Positions 55,210 through 64,000 of a stretch of DNA of 64,000 bases are shown here, in pieces; position 1 is the first letter of the stretch, and the number at the start of each line of letters is the position of its first letter. The notes beneath the pieces were generated by a model, which did no database searches, was not told the DNA's origin, and saw only the letters and a program-made list of their open reading frames with translations. This DNA is from Dendrophyllia cribrosa (lineage: Eukaryota; Cnidaria; Anthozoa; Scleractinia; Dendrophylliidae), in NCBI GenBank assembly GCA_024195265.1, contig JAJLRJ010000010.1, positions 15,067,033-15,131,032 on the forward strand, in the 5' to 3' direction. The position numbers and the translations under genes are program-made.

Positions 55210-55772
55210 CTAAGTAAAACATAACCAAACATCGTTTATCACGAGATAAAATAGTTTTCTGTATCTGACATTTTCTTCTTTTCCGTAGAAAAAAATCATA
55301 CTTGCGTCCATACAATCAGATCATTATTTTTCTAAGAATCAAAATAAATAAATTAATTTCAATTTTTTTGTTTCAACCATATAGATTCAGTAAATCTTAG
55401 TTTGTTTTATCTGAGTAACAGTAGTAACAGTATAACATACTCTGTGTAAGCAGCATGCGAAATAACGCCATTTTTTGAGATACAGGATAGATTAATTAGA
55501 CATAACTGTGAAATAAACAGTGGTATAAAACCTTTATGCAGCCCTATTCTCCCTTAAACAGATAAAGGAACATTGATCGATAAAACCTTTACTAATTAAT
55601 GCCAAAGTAGACTTGTAGTAGTTGGTAATTAATTCTTCTGTTTCTGATCTCTAATTCATGTATCACTGCATGCAGTAATTTTCAATACTGTTTCAATTAT
55701 TATTGTAACCTTAAAACGTAACAATGGGGTATGTGCAAAATAGTGCTAAAAACCGAGCATTCTAATTTGTAC
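55210..55772 (-). other. Intron between two FN3 exons
   Basis: 563 bp, GTACAA donor and CTTAG acceptor, AT-rich, no repeats recognised. Confidence 0.6.
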
Positions 55773-56066
55773 CTTTAAACTTTGTCTGGAATGTCTTCTC
55801 AATTGCATCCCCCTCAAACACATAATTTCTGGCGAACACCTTTACAGTGTAGTTGGTGCTTTTGTCCAGGTTTCTAATAAGCAAACTTCCTGCAGCAGGG
55901 TCAGTAACATTCTTATTCCTTATCTCAACGTCACTCTGTAGTATAACCACTCTGTAAGCTGTGATAGGACTCCCTCCATTATTAGCTGGTGGATCCCATT
56001 TTACTGTCATGAAAGTGGCTTGAATGTCTCCATCTTTGGATGTGATAATCGGGAAACCTGGTGCCT
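55773..56066 (-). CDS. Fibronectin type III domain exon
   Basis: A 294-nt minus-strand exon, phase 1-1, with acceptor TTGCAATTTAG and donor GTACAA. The 98 residues form an FN3 domain: APGFPIITSKDGDIQATFMT, then VKWDPPANNGGSPITAYRVV, the LIRNLDKSTNYTVKVFARN motif (L..L...T.Y.V.V.A.N) and a closing TFQTKFK. Potential N-glycosylation sites are visible (NVT, NYT). The style of the two domains resembles FN3 arrays of cnidarian receptor kinases and giant adhesion proteins, but this is a family impression only. Confidence 0.88.
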
Positions 56067-56770
56067 CTAAATTGCAACAAAATATTTTATTTATTACGTC
56101 TAATGCATTTATGAAAGACATATGTATGCGCTTGTTTAATGAGCGGATAGATTAGAACAAATCGACATCGTAGAACAAGTGGGAACACTTTTCATCACTA
56201 TCACTTTCCAATTACCTTAAGGAGAAAAAATGACGAGGACATTGTCTACGCACAGACAACACTATGTTCGTCTTGCAATAACACTGACAACAACAACAAC
56301 AACAACAACAACACAACAACAACAAGTAACTTTTGGCACCAATTAAAGGATTGCTGCGAGCTTGACTTTATTACAGTGCAATGTACAAGCCCAACATTAC
56401 CCGAAACGTTTGTGAACTAAATCACTGACACTTTTTATACTTTTTTCATTTATTATTTACTATTTTTTCACGTTTTAAACACATATTAATTGTATTGGAT
56501 GCACCAGCCAAACGAAGCAACCCAGTCCACTGTACTTTGACGTTCATTATCAATACAGTGAACTCTCTCTAAGGCGGACACTCGTAGGACCAGCTGTTTG
56601 CCATCTAGAGAGTAGATGTAACATGAAACTAAAGGTCTGTGAAGTCAGAACTGAAACAGAATCATTCTCATTAGCCTAGAGCCTGTAACAGGCCAAATTG
56701 AAGTTGATAAGAGAGTTGATTGAAGTGTTTAAAGTGTTTTGTTCCATTTCCCGTGCGAAATTGTTCAAGA
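56067..56770. other. No exon recognised; CAA microsatellite
   Basis: A (CAA)n tract lies at about 56290-56325. A partial pogo-like end (CAGTGAACTCTCTCTAAGGC then GGACAC) is at 56559-56585; no partner end was identified. Confidence 0.5.
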
Positions 56771-56772
56771 AA

Positions 56773-57115
56773 ATCCTGGGATATTCTTAGAATTCCCAAG
56801 AATAAATCTCAAGAAATCCCGGGAACTCTCAGAAAATCCTTCGTGTTAATTTGCACAAATTTCCCGGGATTTCTCAGAAAATCCTGGAAAGAGGAAATTA
56901 AAAATGACAGAAAAAATCCTGGGAATTCCTTAGAATTCCCAAGAATGAATACCAAGAAATCCAGGGAATTCTTTGAAAAAAGCCTTTTTGTTAATTTGCA
57001 CAAATTTTCCGGAAATTCTTAGGAATTTTTGGGAAAAGAATCGAAAAATATTCTCTGATTTTTTGGGAGTTCCCAGGAAATCCTGGGAACTCCCAGGAAC
57101 AGGATTTTCTGAGAA
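56773..57115. repeat. Two diverged ~140-bp tandem units rich in TCCCGGGA-like motifs
   Basis: AATCCTGGGA.ATTC.TTAGAA, CCAAGAAT.AAT.(T/C)CAAGAAATCC and GTTAATTTGCACAAATTT recur about 140 bp apart. Many short palindromes (CCCGGG, CCCAGGAAATCCTGGG). Overlapping frames on both strands reflect this composition. Confidence 0.6.
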
Positions 57116-57561
57116 TCTCAATAATTCTTTAGTTCAATTTCTGGTATTTCGGATACAAATAAGATTAGTTAATGAAAAACTGAAAAAATGTGAGCTCAGC
57201 AGTCAGCATCACAATTTTAAACCAACCAAGAACAACACAGAATCAATTTTCATTTCACAAAGATACATTACCATTTATGTTGGATCAGTTCTAAAATTTT
57301 ATGTACGCACTTCAGAAACCTGAAAAGATGAAAATTACTTTATGTACACAATTCTTGTAAATAAAGCAGACTTCTGTAAAGAAATGCAGTATATCACTTA
57401 AATAAAGAAGAATTTTTTAAAGAAATATATTGCTTCAGAAAACCAAAAAATAAAAAGTAAATTTGGAACTGAGAATAAAATAAGACCTATTTTTGTTACT
57501 TACATGTAAGATGACTGGCACGAAAAGAAGATTGAAATTAAAAAAAAATCCTAAGGCTATA

Positions 57562-58197
57562 CAGTGAAACCTCTATTAAGCGGACACTATGCCGGGTCCA
57601 GAAATTAACGTCTTATATTTCCTTTTATAACGAGCCCCTATTCAGCAGACCTCTATTAAGCGGATGCGGACACTAAAATAAATAATGGCCAATTTCTATT
57701 GTTAGAAACCTCTATTAAGCGGACACCAGACTGAATTGACAATAGTAGTATTGGATTACGTCCTTCAAATACGTACTGTAGTCGATTAATAAAGATAAAT
57801 CGATACATTTTGCTGTCAATAAACAGTTACTGTAGATTAGACCGATATCCGGCTGTACGATTGTCATCCGTGATCAAAGTTCACCTAAAAGTCTTGCACA
57901 AAGTACAGCACAGCTATTCACAATCAAATCTTTCTTGGCCTAATTTTTTCTTTAGCCACTCTCATGAAAACTTATCACCATAAAAGAGGTATTCGCAGGG
58001 AAGCTATAAGCCATATCCGGCACCTCGGTTTACTCTTTTGCCCGTAACTGTTACCTTGCCAGAATTTGTCGATCTGTTCAAAAACTTTGTCGTTGCTGTT
58101 TTGCTGTTATGTTTTTGCATTTACAAACAAATTGAAGTTGGTAATGAAATTGAACTCTGGGTATAATCAGAAAAGTTTTTCGGTGGCATGCACCCAG

Positions 58198-58235
<38 letters not shown>

Positions 58236-59452
58236 AGAAATTCCTGGATCTGCCCCTGCTCTGGATAGCTTCCTTAACAACATGGCACTTTATCACAGTA
58301 CAGTACAGAGTAACGGTTGAATATTAATTGTTAGCGAACATTGTGCAATTTTTACAAACCTCTATTAAGTGGACACCCTCTATTAACCCATTCACACCTG
58401 AGGATTTTTACGTTTTTGAGTGATTTTCTGCATACACACGCCCCATAGGATTTCGTGACTGCATATTTGGAGTTACCATTGAAAGTGCTGCTGTTCTAAA
58501 ACACTGAAGGCTCGAGTTTACTGGAAACGTCATTGTGACGATCTCATTTTGCTTGCTTGATTTGCAATAAAGGGTCCAATATGAATTATCTACGATTTTT
58601 GGTAAGTTCACAGCCATTTTTCATCTTTAGTAGCTGCCTGGTGAGCATCATTAAGCTTGGAGGTAGTTCAGAGTCCACTTCTCAATGAAGCGAGTTAGTT
58701 GTTGTACTTCGTTTGCGAATTTGGCTCGTTGCTCGTTGAACTGGAAAAATGGCCGCCTGGAAACGAAGCAGCTTTGGGACTCGACTCTGGATGAATTTCT
58801 CGACCTACTGCGGCATATTTTGGAAGTTGCGACCACAGGAGAACACAACAAGCGCGAAATTTCGGCGGTGGGTCGGAGTGGCTGTGGACTTAGTATAAAT
58901 ATGAAATGTGCGCGGAAAGAAACGAACGCTGTCAAAATTCTTGGCCATTTCCCAGCATGCAGTGCGGTGGTGATATTGAAAATTGAGGCAAGGTCAGTAT
59001 GCATTAGAACGAGAGGCTAGAGCTCGGCCCGAGCAACGAATAAGAGCAAAAAAATTCACTGCTAAGCTAGGACTAGGACTGAATTTTGCTGTGAATGTTG
59101 ATTTTTGGGTTTGCCATGATGATTTGAATAAAAAAAACTAAAGGCAAAAACGTGATTTTTGTTGTTTTTCTATGACGTTAAAAACGGTAATTTTTGTTAT
59201 TGTCCAAATTCAAACGCTGATATTCTGCAAAAATCGCTGACTTTTTTGTGTTTATTGGGTATCTCAATTTGAAAGACTTTCTAGTCAATGCTCACAACTG
59301 CTAGTTAAGGCAATGTTCGCACGATTGAGAAAGTTACAATTTTTTAAAGCAGTGGAGTCTTGTACGGGCGGTTACGGGCGGTTTAGGTGTCAATGGGTTA
59401 AGCGGACACTTGGGAAGGTCTCGAAGGTGTTCGCTTAATAGAGGTTTCACTG
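57562..59452. mobile_element. pogo-like MITE (CAGTGAAACCTCTATTAAGC ends) with nested insertion
   Basis: Left CAGTGAAACCTCTATTAAGC then GGACAC; right GTGTTCGCTTAATAGAGGTT then TCACTG. TA flanks both ends (57560-57561 and 59453-59454). The terminal phrase CCTCTATTAAG.GGA is repeated internally near 57650, 57708 and 58352. A second element occupies 58387-59397. A 34-base C run lies at 58200-58233. No transposase is encoded. Confidence 0.88.
58387..59397. mobile_element. 1.01-kb piggyBac-like MITE nested in the pogo-like MITE
   Basis: Left end CCCATTCACACC and right end GGTGTCAATGGG are inverted with one mismatch, and TTAA is duplicated at 58383-58386 and 59398-59401. CCC/GGG ends with TTAA targets are the piggyBac signature. 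Removing the element plus one TTAA restores CCTCTATTAAGCGGACACTT, the repeated phrase of the host element, so the insertion point is exact. Two ~110-codon frames inside overlap in opposite strands and have no recognised domain. Confidence 0.9.
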
Positions 59453-59454
59453 TA

Positions 59455-61650
59455 TTATCGTAATCAATAAAAATTTGCTATATGGATAATTTTCACAATA
59501 CATCTTTTTATCAGTGTACACTATATTTTGTCATCAATAATTATAATTGTTGCGGTCTAAAAACAACAATAACCATCATTAATATTTTTACAATGTATGC
59601 TTTAAACTGTTTTCTCAGTTATTTTTGTTGTCCCCTTCAGTATCATGTTGTTAATTTCTCCTTGGGATGATTGATCACTGAAAAACAAAAGAAAAATTCA
59701 ATTAGTGTCACAATTCATAGTAACATTTAATAAGGAATTTTATTATTAAAGAAAATGTTCATATAGGTTAAAATAAAATACAATGTAAAAGGCTATAATT
59801 AATTTACATGTATAATAACGCGACAGAGTTACGATATACATGTACAGCTGTAAGACCTAATTTAACATCTAAAGGACTACACAGTGTACCATGTACAGCT
59901 GTAGCATGAAATTTTTGTAGCAGTTTTATATTACACTAACTATACTATACGCAAGCAGCGAAAAGGTTTCGTCACAAAAATAGTTATGGGTCATTTGCAT
60001 GTCGTGCAAGTTTGTTAAGGAAGGCCAAATTTTCAAGAGTAGCATAGTGACTTTGATAAGTTTTGTCTGTCTTTTTTGCAATACCGACACTTGAACAATA
60101 CACAACCAATGCTCGACCGATATCTTGACCGATATTTCACCGATAGACTACTGATATTTGGCCGATGGACTACACTGTATATACCTGTACACTAGACCGA
60201 TAGACTACCGACACCTAACTGATATTCCACCGAGACTTGACACCGACATGTCGGTGGACATGTCGAATGACCATCGGCCAACATCGCACCGACAATCTAT
60301 GGTACAATTGATCCCAACTAAACATGCAAATGGGTGATATTACTATATAACCAGGATTTTACAGTATGGATTTTAATGAATAAATGGAGAAAATACATGT
60401 AGGTTTTGCTTTCTGATGATATGACACTGAAACGTTTTGTCATTCAGCCCTACTGCATAACCTTTAAGCTTTTTAAACCCACTGATGTAAATAAAATTGG
60501 TACTGTACATACATGTACATGTATTACTGACAGTTTGTGCCACATGTTGAAAGATTACTGGTACTATTCATCCCACATGTTCTTTGAAATGCCTTAAAAA
60601 TCAGCCTGCTTCATGCACCATTGGTTTCACTCTGTAGTTTGGAAAAAGTTCATTGCATGATCAATTTGTTGACTGCAAATTGACAGCATGATTTGTTATG
60701 TCACGTAGCGTTAAGCAATCAATCAATCAATCGATCTTTTAACTTTCATTCAACTTGCAATGAATGATCCCATGAATGAATTTAAACTCGCATTTACCTC
60801 AAATGTGTTCAGATACTGTACAGTAGTTCCTTTCCTTGAAAAACAATTTGAAGGCATAATAGTTTCAATTCATTCTTCGCAAGTTCATTTTTACTGATCT
60901 TGTGGTGAACAAAAATTTGATAATGAGATGATCTTTTTTCAAACCGTGGAGTGAAACCAACGGTACATGAATCATTGTACATGTACATAAAACAGACTGA
61001 TTTTCAAGGCATTTCAAAGGATGTGCATGATCAATGGTACATGTACATATACACTGTATGTTTCCTTAAAACATACTAGTCCGGTGTTTCTATTTTGAAG
61101 CAAACATACATACTTGTATGGCAGAGGAAACGTGCTGCAATCCACATGGGATACAATGGGAGGAAGATGATATCAGCGATGATTGAACAATGAAAGTTGA
61201 AGTTTGTGCCCAGATAGATTTATTACATTTACAGACTATAATTTCTATTTAACCATGGTGTCTCCATTCATAAAATCAGTAAATCAGTTTCAATTTGGGA
61301 CATGCGGTCACTTTAGTGTCAGTACCACACAATACACCCACAACAGCTACATGTACATACACTGTAATAATATAAGAACATGCAAAAAAAGATCATTCTC
61401 CTTTGGGATTGTCATATCACACGCATAATCTTTTTTGTTCAAGGAGAAAGACTGATCAGGCACATACAGCTGTACATACAGACTGTACAGCCGTAAATGT
61501 ACATGTACAGCTGTATATTATAATAATCATTTGTCAAATAAATAATCAGACAAGATATAAAATGTTTTTACTTGCTTTTAAAGGGGCTATGTCCAGGTAG
61601 TTTATGCTTTTGACTCAGACTGTGCTAATAATAAAACTGAGAAATTTATC
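59455..61650. other. No gene recognised; rich in TACATGTACA
   Basis: The palindrome TACATGTACA and GTACAGCTGTA variants are frequent from about 59810 to 61540. At 60110-60300 degenerate ACCGATA(T) units recur about ten times, with a short palindrome CCGACATGTCGG. A possible minus-strand exon (59610-59650) after TTGTTTTTCAG is too short to claim. Confidence 0.45.
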
Positions 61651-61651
61651 T

Positions 61652-61792
61652 GGCCCCGGTTGTTCAAAAGGTGGATAGCGCTATCCAGCGGATAAGCGTG
61701 TTCAAAACCAATTGCGGTTATCTGCTGGATAGAGATTTATCCGCTGGATACAGGTACATGTAGCTCTATCCACCTTTTGAACAACCGGGGCC
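61652..61792. repeat. 141-bp MITE (GGCCCCGGTTGTTCAAAAGG ends)
   Basis: Left GGCCCCGGTTGTTCAAAAGG then TGGATAGCGCTATCC. The right end is the inverse (GGATAGAGC variant, CACCTTTTGAACAACCGGGG then CC). The whole unit is palindromic. It shares its termini with the larger element at 61926-63491. Confidence 0.85.
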
Positions 61793-61925
61793 TGGACATA
61801 AAATGCTCTTAGAACAACATACATGTATCAATTGAATTCTTGAAGGTCAAGCCATGATCAGTTTTTAGCAAATTTTCCAAAACACATGGAGCCAATGTTT
61901 TCAAATTGCAATCTATATCCATCCT

Positions 61926-63491
61926 GGCCCCACAGTTGTTCAAAAGGTGGATAGCGCTATCCACCGGATAAATCACTGTCCAGCGGATAACCAAAAGATT
62001 TTGTTACAGCGGTTACCATTAACAATTAAAATTCCGACTGGATTCCAAACATCGTTTACAGCTCGGAAACAAAACCCTCCTACCATTTGTAGAAGAATTT
62101 GAGTTCAGCATAGGTTTTGAACGAGAAAAACAAGACTTGTCTTGAGGAATGCGAAAATGTTACAACACCTCATTATCCAATTTCCGCTCTATTATCTGTC
62201 GAGTGGTCGCTTATGGGAGGTTTAAAACAAAAGAAAATTTCAAACTTTTAACTCTAAAAGTGGTCGCGGTCGCTTACAAGAGGTTCCAAATATAGTGATT
62301 TGACTTGGAAACTTTTGGTATTTTGGAAAGCTGGTCGCTGAGGAGAGGTGGTCGCTTACGAGAGGTGGTCGCAATCGGAGGTTCGACTGCAGTAAACATT
62401 TTAAAACAACAAATTTTAAAGTCAATTATAGTTTTACAGAGAAGGTTTCATTCAACATGATATACAGTAAAAACTGGCGCTTCATGCAGCCACAGCTTCA
62501 TGAGTTGTGATCCGCCTACAATTCATCATGCATCACTGAGTCACAGTGAAATTTAAAAGTGTTATTCTAAAAATACAGTTCCTACAAACAGCAGCTTTTC
62601 TTTTTGTTTAAACTGGCTTGGAAATCGAGTTTGATTTTAGTTTTACCTTCTCTCAGCGGATAAAATTGTTGATTTTTTAGCTCTGTTTGCTTGAAATCCT
62701 GTCAGAGTCTAAACTAATTTTAACGGCTTTTCTTTGATTGACGTCCACTAAAACTCAACTTTATCCGATCGTTTTAAGGGCAGTGGGTCGCGTCTTAAGG
62801 TGGCTCCATATAGCTATTGGCCAGTCTTCCAAATAAAATATACATGACCTTATTACTGTCTTTCTAGAGTTCTGTTTCGCAATACTAGGCATAGTATACA
62901 CATACATGTAGCTTAGGCTTTCTCCTTTACGAAGAAGTCTAATTTGGCAATCTTGTCTCATTACTATGGCAACCACTGATTGATTTTTGGGGCTTGTTGT
63001 TCAAGGCTAGCAAACCTCTCGACACCTTTTCTCGGTTTTTACACAGTAAATATTAGCGATTTTTGGCAAAACAGTATAAACATTCAGTAAGTCTCATACG
63101 ACAAAGCCATAAAACAATCGGTACATAATTTTCGGCAATTTACTCACTTCGTTTTTAACGTTTATTGGGTTTTGTGTATGTACATTGTACAAAAATTGTT
63201 GTCTTTTCTCTGTGATCGCGAACCAAGAAAATCCTACCAATTTGCCAACTTTTATGAAAATTTACCGTGTGGAACGTGCGCAATTAACGTTTCAGCTATC
63301 GTAAAAACCTCTTTATTTTTGGACATCATCAAAATATTAACTAACACGCGCTCGGGCCATTTTCGTAGCCATGCCTTGCGCGCCAAAACACTATATGGAG
63401 CCACCTTAATGGTAACCGCTGTAATACTTATCCATTGGATAGTGATTTATCCGGTGGATAGCGCTATCCACCTTTTGAACAAACCGAAGCC
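61926..63491. mobile_element. MITE of the same terminal family, containing a nested TTAA element
   Basis: Left end GGCCCCACAGTTGTTCAAAA then GGTGGATAGCGCTATCCACC. Right end GGTGGATAGCGCTATCCACC then TTTTGAACAAACCGAAGCC. Inside, both ends carry TTACAGCGGTTACCATT-type sequence. The middle matches the MITE at 47398-47963. The element at 62799-63405 interrupts its right part; without it the element is about 0.95 kb. Confidence 0.8.
62799..63405. mobile_element. 607-bp TTAA MITE (GGTGGCTCCATATAG ends)
   Basis: Left GGTGGCTCCATATAG and right CTATATGGAGCCACC are perfect inverted repeats, with TTAA at 62795-62798 and 63406-63409. It shares the GGTGGCT tip with the element at 25103-34845. The related copy at 47398-47963 shows the unoccupied site (GTGTTATTGGCTACCGCTG versus GTC-TTAA-TGGTAACCGCTG). 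Non-coding. Confidence 0.88.
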
Positions 63492-63719
63492 TGGTGTATA
63501 GTTCCAGTGTACTTGTAGAGTAATTTAATTTTGAATCAAACCGGGCCATTATTTTTAGGTTTCCATTCATGAATTAAAATACATGTATGCCTTTCGGTTA
63601 TTCAATAATTATGACATTTAAGACTGGCGAAATAGCCCCTTTTAAATCTGACAAATCAATGGTCCAACAAAAAATGTCCCTACTACATGTACATGTACAT
63701 ACACAGAGACCATAATTAA

Positions 63720-64000
63720 GGTGGCTCGACTGGGTTTTTTTGGCGACATAACACCCCAACTTTGAACGGCTGATACTTCACTGTCCGAGCTCGGTCAGGC
63801 AAGCTGCTTCACACATATACTAGAGATGAAATGAAATTTCCAAAAAAGTAGATTTGATTGACATCAGTGTTGCCATAACAACGATCTTATGACATCATGG
63901 TTTTTGCATATTAGTAATTTTCTCAACATCTAGACCTAAACTTTTAAAATGACTGTATGCCTCTTATAGTCTAGATGTATGTCTTAAAGACTGCAAAGTT
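63720..64000. mobile_element. Left end of another TTAA/GGTGGCT element, cut by the window edge
   Basis: TTAA (63716-63719) is followed by GGTGGCTCGACTGGGTTTTT and TTGGCGACATAACACC. The tip is identical to the two other GGTGGCT elements. The right end is outside the window. Confidence 0.6.

Noticed and set aside
58066..58320. 84-codon frame with a polyproline run
   Set aside because: The prolines come from the 34-base C homopolymer inside a MITE.
58685..59020. 111- and 117-codon frames on opposite strands inside the piggyBac-like MITE
   Set aside because: They overlap each other, have no recognisable motif, and the element is too small for a transposase.

Overview
The window is animal nuclear DNA, most likely from a scleractinian coral or another anthozoan cnidarian. 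It is AT-rich, contains spliced genes with GT-AG introns and one assembly gap of 500 Ns (11001-11500), and is crowded with MITEs, foldback elements and nested DNA transposons. No bacterial gene organisation is present. The organism call is inference from gene and repeat style, not from a database match.

Host genes. Minus-strand exons at both ends look like one fibronectin-III receptor gene: two whole FN3 exons (55773-56066, 54901-55209), a partial FN3-like stretch (7496-7575), a 30-nt linker exon (1517-1546) and a transmembrane exon (833-952). The complete exons are all phase 1-1 and can be spliced in any combination. If they are one gene, most of the window is its intron. A second minus-strand gene, with a CCHC zinc knuckle and a short coiled tail, has small exons between 46.0 and 51.1 kb.

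Mobile DNA, left to right: a 3.9-kb TTAA-flanked foldback element (1927-5844); MITEs and minisatellites (6-20 kb); a head-to-head pair of Penelope-like element ends carrying a GIY-YIG endonuclease and a hammerhead-ribozyme-like fold in each arm (21017-22702), inserted with a 14-bp target duplication into a ~345-bp tandem repeat; a nested pair in which a TTAA-type element (25103-34845) was entered by a 7.19-kb element (25460-32649) with ~46-bp terminal inverted repeats and a TTA duplication; a second TTAA foldback (37554-42312) whose loop carries gene fragments; a third foldback (48635-50569) inside an intron of the zinc-knuckle gene; a piggyBac-like MITE inside a pogo-like MITE (57562-59452); and a TTAA/GGTGGCT MITE inside a larger MITE (61926-63491).

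The most notable content is the cargo of the 7.19-kb element. It is an eight-exon minus-strand gene (26470-32391) with consistent splice phases throughout. It encodes an N-terminal SAM domain, a coiled coil, a probable RNase H-fold (D..D..E) transposase core and two C-terminal PHD-type fingers, about 1,490 residues once a single-base homopolymer deletion is allowed for. The combination of chromatin-reader fingers, a SAM domain and a transposase-like core in a TIR/TSD-bounded element is the best candidate for an undescribed system here.
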